Numbered from the stretch's first letter, positions 7,891-13,748 are shown. The stretch is DNA of 15,488 bases from DASUUI01 sp964577965 (GCA_964577965.1 CAZOAT010000060.1:1-15488); one strand, 5' to 3'. Notes: a model not told the origin generated them from the letters alone. Numbers and translations are program-made.

Positions 7891-8403
7891 ATGCAGGACG
7901 TTCCGATCACTGTGCCTCCGACGCCCCAGGCGCCCGTTCCACCTGACCCGCAGTCGTTACGGGACCAGATCCGGACGACCGTCGAACAGCAGGTTCAGGC
8001 CGCCCGTGAGGCGGCCGCAGCGGCGGCCGTAGCCGGGCAGGATGGCGGTCCGGCTGGTACCGGGCCGCTTACACCGACAGTGGTCGTACGGCCGGGCGGG
8101 TTCGACGAGATCCCGCCACAGGCGGTCGATATCTCGCTGATGTTCTTCGTGACTGTGTTCGCAATTATCGTCGGCTTTCCCATCGCGCGCGCGATCGGGC
8201 GGTGGATAGATCGCCGTGGACACCAACCGCGTATTCCGGCAGATCTCACGACCCAGCTCAACCAGATAGCTCAGTCCGTTGATGCAATGGCGATCGAGGT
8301 GGAGCGCATCTCCGAAGGACAGCGATTCACGACGAAGCTGCTTGCTGAACAGCAGGCAAACCGCAGCGCCCTCCCCGCGGGACGGGAGGCGCCGCGGTCA
8401 TAA
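7891..8403 (+). CDS. Single-pass membrane protein, unknown function
   Basis: From ATG 7891 the protein has 170 residues. An N-terminal Pro-rich stretch (4-20), an Ala/Gln-rich helix (21-48) and a Gly/Pro linker are followed by one transmembrane helix at about 81-103 (ISLMFFVTVFAIIVGFPIAR), a basic patch RWIDRR (104-109), and a C-terminal amphipathic helix (119-155) that could be a short coiled coil. An upstream GTG at 7846 is possible, but the extra 15 residues (including two Cys and two His) look non-native, and GAGG at 7883-7886 lies just before ATG 7891. I do not recognise a named family. The gene is transcribed away from the dehydrogenase operon and ends tail-to-tail with the next gene, overlapping by six bases. 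Confidence 0.75.
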   Translation: MQDVPITVPPTPQAPVPPDPQSLRDQIRTTVEQQVQAAREAAAAAAVAGQDGGPAGTGPLTPTVVVRPGGFDEIPPQAVDISLMFFVTVFAIIVGFPIARAIGRWIDRRGHQPRIPADLTTQLNQIAQSVDAMAIEVERISEGQRFTTKLLAEQQANRSALPAGREAPRS

Positions 8404-8787
8404 TGGCTGTGGAGGAATCACCAGGCTGGCGTCAGCAGTGTTTCGGGAAGGCGCGGCCTGCTCATGCCGTTGGCCTACCACCTGTGCGGCCTCGCACAAC
8501 TTTGCGAGCGCGGCCGACGGCTTTCGCGTCCAGGCTTCCGGAACGGGCGTAAGTCTCCGCTTTTCTTCGGCGGAATGGAACGCGAGCCAGCCTTTCGCCA
8601 GCTCGGGCCCAAGGTTGACGCGCCGCTCTGCGCGAATTCTGCGATCGCCGTTGATGCGCCTGTCGTCGCCTTCGAAAGGAAGACTGCTGCGCCGGCGATC
8701 TTCGAGCCGCCGCTCAACCGTCGTGGGGCGAACCTCCCACACCTGCCAGCTGACTCCGCTGGGGTCCACGAACGTTCTGTAGGACAT
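8398..8787 (-). CDS. Small charged protein, unknown function (lineage-type)
   Basis: 129 residues. The N-terminus MSYRTFVDPSGVSWQVWEV leads into an Arg-rich block (ERRLEDRRR at 25-33, DDRRINGDRRIRAERR at 41-56) and then GWLAFHSAEEKRRLTPVPEAW at 66-86. I recall similar small proteins (conserved start, then GWLAFxSxxxxRRLxPxPxxW) from Gemmatimonadota, which is why I accept the gene, but I know no function and could not search. There is no signal peptide or membrane segment. The repeated D/E-RR units suggest binding to acidic surfaces or nucleic acid, which is speculation. Its stop (8400-8398) abuts the stop of the convergent gene (8401-8403). The ribosome binding site is weak. Confidence 0.7.
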   Translation of the reverse strand: MSYRTFVDPSGVSWQVWEVRPTTVERRLEDRRRSSLPFEGDDRRINGDRRIRAERRVNLGPELAKGWLAFHSAEEKRRLTPVPEAWTRKPSAALAKLCEAAQVVGQRHEQAAPSRNTADASLVIPPQPL

Positions 8788-9092
8788 CTATCCGACTGCT
8801 CCCGGCGCGTAGTCCGATCGATGTCGGGCGCGTCCGATGCTCGGTGGGCGTGACAGTGAGGTAATTCGTGCGTCAATTTCGGTGCCGCCGAACACCAGCT
8901 GATACCCCCAGCAGATGCGACGGTTCACACTCAGGGAGAAACTCGTGTTCCCTCATGACCACGCTAGACGGTCATTCAGAATGTCAGATAGCCCCCAGAT
9001 CAGCGCTACGCTGCGTCAAATGGCCTCAGGCAGGGGTCTGGCCGGCGGCCGGACAGTCGTGCCGTCCTTCGCAATTAGTCGCAAGGTCACTC
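8788..9092. other. 305-base interval without a supported gene
   Basis: Open frames run through this stretch on both strands, but their translations (rich in Arg, Ser, Pro and Cys) look like GC-rich noise, and none has a good ribosome binding site or motif. It should contain promoters for the divergent genes at 8787 (minus) and 9093 (plus); I could not identify boxes with confidence. Confidence 0.5.
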
Positions 9093-9506
9093 ATGAGCAA
9101 CAACGTCATCGCGCGCTGTCTGGAGGCCGCCTTCTCAAGGGGGTCGGCCTCAACGTGGATCCCGCCCGCGCCACGTTTCACATCCGATCGGACGAGCGTA
9201 GGGCAGTCGACATACGCCTCGACGAGATCAAGGCGCTGTTCTTCGTGCGCTCGCTGGAAGGCGATCGGGATCACCTCGAGGTTCGTACTCCGGTCGCTGA
9301 CGACCCGCGCGCGCGCCGGCGCAACGATCGTGTCGATGCAATTCAACGACTGCGAAGTGATGGTCGGGATGATGATCAGCTATCCACCGAGCCGTCCGTA
9401 CTTCTTCATCGTTCCGGTGGATCCGACGAGCAATAACATCCGGATCCTTGTGAACCGAAGCGCGGTAGTTGCCATCGAACCATTGTCGGGCCCGGGGGCG
9501 ACCTGA
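9093..9506 (+). pseudogene. Frameshifted small conserved protein (two compensating shifts)
   Basis: The reading starts at ATG 9093 (MSNNVIARCL, with AAGG at 9083-9086 as ribosome binding site). It must move to the next frame near 9124, which reads GRLLKGVGLNVDP, then ALFFVRSLEGD and so on, and return to the first frame in the CG run at 9306-9316. There it continues GATIVSMQFNDCEVMVG, then ISYPPSRPYFFIVPVD and TSNNIRILVNRSAV to the stop at 9504-9506. A missing base near 9124 and an extra base near 9310 explain it, and total length stays a multiple of three (137 codons). From memory the stitched product resembles a small Gemmatimonadota/Acidobacteriota family (NKVIARxxDGRxxKG..., KALFFVRSLEGD; perhaps DUF6982), function unknown. 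The damage could be an assembly error or true decay. Confidence 0.72.
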
Positions 9507-9558
9507 TTCCCCGCCACGAACGGCGCTTCCGCTGCAATCGGGGAGGACCACGAAAGAA

Positions 9559-9588
9559 GGGCTCAGCGACCGTGACGTGGTTGAGCCC
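9559..9588 (+). terminator. Candidate terminator hairpin
   Basis: Arms gggctca (9559-9565) and tgagccc (9582-9588) pair perfectly around a 16-base loop, about 50 bases after the stop of the frameshifted gene. No T-run follows, so any termination would be weak or factor-dependent. Confidence 0.4.
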
Positions 9589-9858
9589 TGACGGGAAGGC
9601 TTTAGAACCCACTCACGCTATGTGGACACGGTAGAATGGCCTGACCGGCGAGGCCGCTTTTCTGATTGCGCCGCAACCCGGCCTGCGGCATCTTTGCTCG
9701 CGCATGAAAACCCCGTGTCAGAGTCTCCACATAGCGTCCCGACGACGCTTGATAAGGAGCCTGGGAAGCGACCCCGACGCCCGGCGAGGCCAAGCGGAGC
9801 CGCGATAAGTCCCAGCAGTGAAGGAACAATGCCCGTGAGGGGCAGGAGAAGAGATCCG
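9589..9858. other. Interval dominated by the inverted-repeat unit
   Basis: From the terminator-like hairpin to the lipoprotein start I see no gene. A frame open from 9622 translates to Arg/Pro-rich noise upstream of the lipoprotein signal. The stretch holds the 121-base inverted-repeat unit (9616-9736) and then a purine-rich leader with AGGAGA just before the lipoprotein ATG. Confidence 0.5.
9616..9736. repeat. 121-base inverted-repeat unit (MITE-like or structured RNA)
   Basis: The ends are a perfect 11-base inverted repeat: cgctatgtgga at 9616-9626 and its complement at 9726-9736. A second nested pair, cacgg (9627-9631) and ccgtg (9713-9717), extends the stem after an 8-base bulge on the right. 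Inside, ggcct and aggcc (about 9638-9655) form another small hairpin. There is no coding sequence and I see no clear target-site duplication. It could be a miniature transposable element or a structured leader RNA for the lipoprotein gene downstream. Confidence 0.5.
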
Positions 9859-10037
9859 ATGAGGCAGCTGTTTGCACTTGCGCTGGCCGCTGTGTTCGTG
9901 GCGGGGTGCAGCGACCCCGTAGCCCCTGTCCTACCCAATGACGGCCTCGATGCCAAGAGCAACAACAACGGACGCCCCCACTTCGTCGTAATTGATCAAG
10001 ACGCGTCGGGCGAGGAATCGCCGACGTGGTGCGAAGC
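9859..10037 (+). CDS. Lipoprotein, truncated by the N gap
   Basis: ATG 9859 is preceded by AGGAGA (9844-9849) at good spacing. The first 17 residues, MRQLFALALAAVFVAGC, are a typical type II signal peptide with lipobox VAGC and lipidated C17, followed by SDPVAPVLPNDG and a short Asn/Gly-rich stretch. Only 59 codons can be read before the assembly gap at 10038, so the mature domain is unknown. After the gap several frames are open for up to about 25 codons and the gap length is not real, so the stop cannot be placed (one frame would end at 10218). The protein is expected at the cell envelope. The earlier in-frame GTG/ATG codons back to 9622 give a non-signal-like leader and were not used. Confidence 0.7.
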
Positions 10038-10137
10038 NNNNNNNNNNNNNNNNNNNNNNNNNNNNNNNNNNNNNNNNNNNNNNNNNNNNNNNNNNNNNNN
10101 NNNNNNNNNNNNNNNNNNNNNNNNNNNNNNNNNNNNN
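10038..10137. other. Assembly gap (100 N)
   Basis: Exactly 100 unknown bases, a conventional scaffold-gap length. It interrupts the lipoprotein gene. True length and reading frame across it are unknown. Confidence 0.98.
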
Positions 10138-10230
10138 ACTCCTTCGGCAGCGGAATTGTTGCGATCAGCCCTGCAACTCGGATCAAGGCGCCCAGAATGG
10201 TTGGTAAATCCAGAATAGTTGAGATGACGC

Positions 10231-10274
10231 CGTAATTCCGAACCCTGGAGGGCGCGCAGGGACGTAATTCCGAA
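10231..10274. repeat. 12-base direct repeat
   Basis: cgtaattccgaa occurs at 10231-10242 and again at 10263-10274. The second copy sits in the loop of the first hairpin described below. A duplicated motif of this size next to paired hairpins could be a protein binding site or a footprint of transposition. Confidence 0.6.
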
Positions 10275-10284
10275 TTGCGCGCCC
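10250..10284. repeat. Perfect 9-base hairpin
   Basis: gggcgcgca at 10250-10258 pairs with tgcgcgccc at 10276-10284 around a 17-base loop that contains one copy of the 12-base direct repeat. It is followed by more C residues and no T-run, so it is not a standard terminator in either direction. Confidence 0.55.
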
Positions 10285-10295
10285 CCCCATCGTGA

Positions 10296-10332
10296 AACGA
10301 GACGGAATCGGCTATGTCGGTCCCGTCTCGTT
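10296..10332. repeat. Perfect 10-base hairpin
   Basis: aacgagacgg at 10296-10305 pairs with ccgtctcgtt at 10323-10332 around a 17-base loop. It lies 11 bases after the preceding hairpin and has the same loop length. It may terminate the lipoprotein transcript or belong to a small structured element. Confidence 0.55.
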
Positions 10333-10396
10333 CGCGTCCGGTCGTTTCGACCGCCCGACTCCACATGCTTCGGGAGCACGAGAACTTGCAGCAGCA

Positions 10397-10498
10397 CAGG
10401 ATGAAATCCTTGAACTTGGGTGCTTCCTGCGCTCCGCGGATGCTGCATGCGGCATCCCAGATCCAAGCCTCGAGCGATTTGTCAGTCGTGCTGTTCAT
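10397..10498 (-). pseudogene. N-terminal remnant of type I restriction-modification methylase HsdM
   Basis: From ATG 10498 the minus strand reads 34 codons that match the conserved N-terminus of HsdM-type N6-adenine methylases: MNSTTDKSLEAWIWDAACS followed by IRGAQEAPKFKDFIL. The family pattern LEAWLWDAACxIRGxxDAPKFKDYIL is well known to me. Immediately after this, where the family continues PLIFLKRLSDVF, all three frames lose similarity, and no catalytic NPPY or FxGxG motif is present nearby. It is therefore a small fossil of an hsdM gene. It lies about 240 bases outside the candidate attachment repeat and shows that restriction-modification genes once occupied this accessory region. Confidence 0.7.
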
Positions 10499-10711
10499 TC
10501 TTTGGCAGTAGCGCGACGGGACTGTACCGCGTAATCGAGCCCAGAGTCTTGATGCCACTAGACGGTGCTCGGCGGCTTTTGGTAAAGGCCTTGGTTGAAA
10601 GCGGGTTTCTGCCCATAGCGCGCGGTCCATAACCAGGGTGCAGCTTTCGCTCGCGGGCTCGAATGGGCACCCGTGGGGCACCAGAGCCCGGCAGAAAGCC
10701 AGAATGAACCA

Positions 10712-10739
10712 GAGCTCAAGGGTGCATCCCCTTGAACTC
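10712..10739. repeat. Hairpin beside the candidate attachment site
   Basis: gagctcaaggg (10712-10722) pairs with cccttgaactc (10729-10739) with one mismatch and a 6-base loop. Two bases later comes a second hairpin, agcgga (10742-10747) with tccgct (10755-10760), whose left arm and loop are the tRNA-end repeat. Adjacent hairpins next to a crossover site are compatible with recombination-site architecture; this is inference. Confidence 0.45.
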
Positions 10740-10741
10740 TC

Positions 10742-10754
10742 AGCGGATGGGGTG
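10742..10754. repeat. Candidate attachment-site copy (13 bp of tRNA-Ser 3' end)
   Basis: The 13-mer agcggatggggtg is identical, in the same orientation, to 13605-13617, which is the 3' acceptor end of the tRNA-Ser(GGA) gene plus two bases downstream. A tRNA-3'-end duplication flanking replication genes is the hallmark of tRNA-targeted integration. The match is short, and no integrase gene is visible between the copies. Confidence 0.45.
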
Positions 10755-11052
10755 TCCGCTAGGGCCGTCGGTTTTATACGTGACGTGAACGGGAGCGGGC
10801 CGACAGGTCATTGCCGCACAGGCGTTCGGCACTGTACACGGTACGATCAGAGACAGTGTAAGGACCGCCTGACACAGTTCTATCAAGCCATGACGGGATT
10901 GCCGATTCGCGTAAGCGATGAAAACGTCACAGTGTTGGCTTCTGAGCGGGACTCTTGCGGTGCGCGCCAGCAGAGCTAAATCTCCCCAGGACCAGCGCCG
11001 GACAACCGGCCCGGCGACCCCTCTCCTGCGGGCGGCTCGACCGCCAACTCAC

Positions 11053-11502
11053 ATGACCTCCTTCTTACCACCACGCGCCGCGGTTCACGGCCTGGTGCTC
11101 ATCGGACTCGCGGCTGGCTGTGCCTCCAGCAACCCGCTCCGTGACCCGCCCGGCCAGCCGACACTGACGGCGCAAGACATCGAACAGAACCCCAGCGAAC
11201 CGATCGAGAAGTTGCTTCAGGCCAAGGTACCGGGCCTCCTCGTCACACGCACTGCCGACGGCGGCATCGCCCTTCAGATCCGGGGAACATCATCGTTCTC
11301 TGGCAGTAACGAGCCGCTGTACGTGATCAACGACGTGCCGATTCAGGCAGGTCCCGGGGGCGCGCTGCGGGGCGTCAACCCGTATGACATCGAAACGATC
11401 AAGGTGCTGAAGAATCCCGAGGACACAGGGATCTATGGCATGCAGGGCGCCAATGGAGTAATCGTCATCACGACGAAGAAGCCTGGGAAGCGGAGCAAAT
11501 AA
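11053..11502 (+). CDS. Orphan lipoprotein with TonB/SusC-type plug domain
   Basis: 149 residues from ATG 11053. The N-terminus is signal-like with the sequence LIGLAAGCASS, giving a slightly atypical lipobox (AAGC) and probable lipidation at C23. The rest is a plug domain as in TonB-dependent SusC/RagA receptors: LLQAKVPGLLV, then IQIRG-type strand ALQIRGTSSFSG, EPLYVINDVPIQ, NPYDIETIKVLKNPED and IYGMQGANGVIVITTKK, ending directly after this with KPGKRSK. No beta-barrel follows, so it is a free-standing plug and not a transporter. Small plug-only lipoproteins occur in Gemmatimonadota and Bacteroidota, but I know no proven role. The in-frame extension upstream to 10918 lacks signal features. 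No clear ribosome binding site is seen, and a hairpin follows the stop. Confidence 0.82.
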   Translation: MTSFLPPRAAVHGLVLIGLAAGCASSNPLRDPPGQPTLTAQDIEQNPSEPIEKLLQAKVPGLLVTRTADGGIALQIRGTSSFSGSNEPLYVINDVPIQAGPGGALRGVNPYDIETIKVLKNPEDTGIYGMQGANGVIVITTKKPGKRSK

Positions 11503-11503
11503 G

Positions 11504-11523
11504 TGGACGCCGGCGGGCGTCCA
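11504..11523 (+). terminator. Hairpin right after the plug lipoprotein stop
   Basis: tggacgcc (11504-11511) and ggcgtcca (11516-11523) form a perfect 8-base stem with loop ggcg, starting one base after the TAA. No T-run follows, so it may be a weak terminator or an mRNA 3'-end stabiliser. Confidence 0.55.
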
Positions 11524-11545
11524 GCTCCGGGGGATATGACAGTTA

Positions 11546-11594
11546 AGGGGTGTAGGGGTGTCGAGGGGTGTCGAGGGGTGTCGTAGGGGTGTCA
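11546..11594. repeat. Five iteron-like G-rich repeats with G-quadruplex pattern
   Basis: aggggtgt recurs with starts at 11546, 11554, 11564, 11574 and 11585, that is every 8-11 bases, about one helical turn. The middle units are identical as aggggtgtcg. An inverted copy (cgacacccct) lies at 11650-11659. Five runs of four G separated by 4-7 bases on the plus strand fit the G-quadruplex pattern. The repeats sit just downstream of the replication ATPase gene. Confidence 0.7.
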
Positions 11595-11627
11595 CACCCC
11601 ACCCCCCCTTAAGGGGGAAGGGTGTGA
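11592..11627. terminator. Large bipartite hairpin at the end of the replication operon
   Basis: The outer arms tcacaccc (11592-11599) and gggtgtga (11620-11627) enclose a perfect palindrome cccccttaaggggg (11604-11617), separated by small internal loops. It lies 45-80 bases after the inferred stop of the ATPase gene on the minus strand. It may be a terminator, or part of an origin together with the neighbouring iteron-like repeats. Confidence 0.5.
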
Positions 11628-11671
11628 ATGCGCCGTTTCCGCTGGAGGGCGACACCCCTTGAAATCCGCAC

Positions 11672-12977
11672 CTAACCATTCGTCACCCACCCGGTTCGGA
11701 GCGCCTGTCTGCCGGGGTCGGCGATGCCGTACCGATAGATCGGGTTCCTGCCGTTCGGGTTCCTGCNNNNNNNNNNNNNNNNNNNNNNNNNNNNNNNNNN
11801 NNNNNNNNNNNNNNNNNNNNNNNNNNNNNNNNNNNNNNNNNNNNNNNNNNNNNNNNNNNNNNNNNNTCGGGTTCCTGCCGTTCGGGTTCCTGCGCCCCGT
11901 CGTCTCAGCGACGATAAGCCCGGCATCCAGCAGCCGCTTCTTCACGTCCTTGAACGTGTTCCCGCTCGTTATGCCGGAGTCGTCTTTCCAGCGGCTGTGA
12001 GAGAGCCGCATGTCCGGCTCGTGCTGATCGTCCAGAGCCGCCAGCGCCCGCCTCTCGTTCTCGTTGATGGCCCGCCCAATCCCGGCGGTGAGACTGGTGG
12101 AGGTAGCGCCCCGGTTCGCGTCCGTGACTGAGCACTTGAACCAGCGGGCGTCATTGTCCGGGTACGGCTCGATCTCCAGCCGCAGTTCGTGCCGTTCGCC
12201 CGGCTTGAGGAGATTCGTCTTGCCACCCCGCAGGGTGATGAGTTCATCCCGCTTCTCGCCCGTCCAGACCAGGCGGCACCCATTCACCCACCCGCTCGCT
12301 CCGCGAGTGTCGTAAACGGTCGCCTCTCCTATGTCGCCACGCCCCGGCTTCCTGTTGTGATGCGTCAGCAGGATCGTGCAGTTCTCGCCCCGGCACACGT
12401 CCCGCCGTAGTGCGTTGAGCGTGCTCTGCGCTACGTCGTTGTCGTTCTCCGGCTCGCCCGCCAGCAGGATGCCAAGCGGGTCGAGCAGCACCAGAATCGC
12501 CCCATGCTGTCGAACTGTCGCAGCGAGCCGGGAGGTGTCCTGCGTGATGCTCACCGTCTCGTCGTCTGTGACCATGTGCAGCCGCTCGGACAGCAGTTCC
12601 CGGTCTTGCTCGCTCAGTTCCATAGCTTCGACGGTCGCGTCGAGAATCATCCGCACGCTCGCCTCACCATCTTCGGGGCAGACCAGCAGCACCGGGCCGC
12701 TCCGCGTGACTGACCGTGTCCCGAACACGTCGCGCCCGACCGCCACGCAGACGGCGATGTGAAGTGCGATCGTGCTCTTGGCACTCCCGCCGTGCGCGAC
12801 GATCGCGTTAATGTCGCGTTCGATAATCACCTTCTCGACAAGCACGGCAGGCGGCGGCTTCGGCTCGCCCGCCAGAATCGGCACGCTCGCGAACGGTTCA
12901 GCCGCGTTGTCTTCCCGCTCCAGTGCGTCCATCGCCTCATCGAACTCGTTCGGCGGCACGTCGTAGGTCGTCGTCAT
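11672..12977 (-). CDS. RepA-like AAA ATPase / replicative helicase, interrupted by an N gap
   Basis: A RecA-fold ATPase of the AAA_25/RepA type: Walker A AHGGSAKST at 61-69 (Ala replaces the usual Gly before K67), Walker B ILVLLDP at 161-167, LLTHHNRK at 203-210, and the arginine motif YDTRGASGWVNG at 222-233. Residues 304-358 look like a winged helix. Such proteins are hexameric helicases or loaders in plasmids, phages and integrative elements. ATG 12977 overlaps the primase-fragment stop as ATGA. After residue 362 the protein enters a 5-residue repeat NGRNP, encoded by a 15-base unit found on both sides of the N gap. Because the flanks join in phase only if the true gap is 3 bases plus a multiple of 15, the real frame continues as NPIYRYGIADPGRQ to TAG at 11674-11672. 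An alternative frame to 11592 is an artefact of the 100-N spacer. Confidence 0.82.
11751..11893. repeat. 15-base tandem repeat array spanning the N gap
   Basis: The unit gttcctgccgttcgg (plus strand) is seen about twice before the gap and about twice after it. The gap is therefore a collapsed or unresolved tandem array. On the minus strand it encodes repeated Asn-Gly-Arg-Asn-Pro at the C-terminus of the ATPase. Confidence 0.85.
11767..11866. other. Assembly gap (100 N) inside the repeat array
   Basis: Exactly 100 unknown bases. Repeat phase on the two sides predicts a true length of 3 plus a multiple of 15 bases if all units are perfect. Confidence 0.98.
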
Positions 12978-13606
12978 GCCGCCCCCCTGCGCGCGGCACT
13001 CTTGACCTTGTCCTGCAACTGACGGTCAGGCAGCGGGGGACTGTTGCGCGCATTCCAGTCGCGCAGATAACCCAATGCTTCCCCGGCGGTCAGTCCGACC
13101 GTACGCACCAGAAACGCCGCCACGCGGAACGCGGTCAGATCCCGCTCGCCCTCTGCGACATGCCCGACTTTCGCGAGATACGCGCGCGCCCGCTTGTCCG
13201 CCGGAACCGAATCGAAGTTCCGCGCGATATTGATGACTGGTGCCTGTCGTTCACACAGTTCCACCAGATCAGCAGGCCTGTAGCGCGCGTCGTTTCCGTG
13301 CAGCAGCGTGACCGGGAGCGGCGGGCTCACTTTGTGATTCAGGCTTCCCGGTGGTCGCAGCCCCTGCGCCAGCGACGACGTGTCGTCCAGCTTCCAGTTG
13401 TATGCGCCGCCGCGCGTGATTAGCCCACCCTGTACGCGGCGCGACAACTCCTGCGCCTGCGCGCGGGCGGCGTCGTTGGTCACGACCTGTAGCTCATCGA
13501 ACAGCCACAGCGCCAGCAGCCCGCCGCCCGTGTGAATCACCAGCGTCGGCTGGAGCGATTGCTCGCTCAGGAATGCGAGCGCCTCGTCTGTGTTCGCCGT
13601 AAAAAG
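12974..13606 (-). pseudogene. 5'-truncated RepB-like primase (archaeo-eukaryotic primase type)
   Basis: The 210 codons from 13606 to the stop at 12974 read as the middle and end of a small replication primase. TLVIHTGGGLLALWLF corresponds to the hSGxGxHxyW motif of AEP primases, and YNWKLDDTSSLAQGLRPPGS then LNHK corresponds to the D-x-hxxhxRhPGSxNxK motif. A C-terminal helical part follows. The N-terminal half with the catalytic DxD pair is missing. The reading frame enters tRNA-Ser(GGA), and the apparent start MAEWLKVHAWKACV is merely the translated tRNA. No native start codon remains. The gene is coupled (ATGA) to the ATPase gene, together a primase-helicase replication module of a mobile element decapitated at its tRNA insertion point. 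Confidence 0.78.
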
Positions 13607-13617
13607 CGGATGGGGTG
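13605..13617. repeat. tRNA-side copy of the candidate attachment repeat
   Basis: agcggatggggtg covers the end of the tRNA-Ser(GGA) acceptor arm (13608-13614), its discriminator base (13607) and two flanking bases. It is identical to 10742-10754. It marks the junction between the tRNA and the truncated primase. Confidence 0.5.
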
Positions 13618-13693
13618 GGATTCGAACCCACGGTACGGTTTCCCGTACACACGCTTTCCAGGCGTGCACCTTAAGCCACTCGGCCACCCATCC
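13607..13693 (-). tRNA. tRNA-Ser (anticodon GGA)
   Basis: An 87-base class II tRNA. The acceptor GGATGGG (13693-13687) pairs with CCCATCC (13614-13608) and the discriminator is G. The anticodon stem CACGC/GCGTG closes the loop CTGGAAA, giving anticodon GGA (reads UCC and UCU). The long variable arm has stem GTACGG/CCGTAC, and the T arm GTGGG-TTCGAAT-CCCAC is perfect. CCA is not encoded. The 3' end runs into CTTTTT, which could help termination. Its translated complement creates a false protein start for the adjoining primase fragment. Confidence 0.96.
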
Positions 13694-13723
13694 AGTCGAG
13701 CGATCAGCAGTCAGCTGTAAGAA

Positions 13724-13741
13724 AGGCGCCCTTCGGCGCCA
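13724..13741 (-). terminator. Intrinsic terminator after tRNA-Ser(CGA)
   Basis: On the minus strand GGCGCC-GAAG-GGCGCC (13740-13725) is a perfect 6-base stem with a tetraloop followed by TTTCTT. This is a good Rho-independent terminator shape, eight bases past the tRNA 3' end. It implies that tRNA-Ser(GGA) downstream needs read-through or its own promoter. Confidence 0.75.
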
Positions 13742-13748
13742 TTTACAA

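Larger units (their letters stand above)
10219..11052. other. 834-base interval of hairpins and gene remnants
   Basis: No complete gene is supported here. It contains two adjacent hairpins (10250-10332), an HsdM N-terminal remnant on the minus strand (10397-10498), two further hairpins (10712-10760), the candidate attachment repeat (10742-10754), and an inverted pair cactgt/acagtg (10830-10835, 10853-10858). The short open frames on both strands have no ribosome binding site or recognisable motifs other than the HsdM piece. Confidence 0.6.

Noticed and set aside
8915..9436. Single open frame taken as one gene
   Set aside because: Only its middle part (about 9124-9313) is family-like; its N- and C-terminal parts are noise, better explained by the frameshifted gene starting at 9093.
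10292..10680. Small open frames on both strands (for example a 62-residue minus frame at 10482-10670)
   Set aside because: No ribosome binding site or motif; only the HsdM-like 34 codons have recognisable content.
10630..10685. tRNA-like sequence ending in a CACCA-like string
   Set aside because: The ggctcgaatggg segment lacks a pairing T stem and no acceptor partner is found.
11592..11671. Extension of the ATPase gene to a stop at 11592
   Set aside because: That frame arises only because the placeholder gap is 100 N; repeat phase favours the stop at 11672.
11751..11893. CRISPR array
   Set aside because: The repeats are contiguous 15-base coding units with no spacers.
13607..13687. Apparent protein start MAEWLKVHAWKACV for the primase gene
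   Set aside because: It is the translation of tRNA-Ser(GGA), a well-known annotation artefact; the gene is treated as a 5'-truncated fragment.
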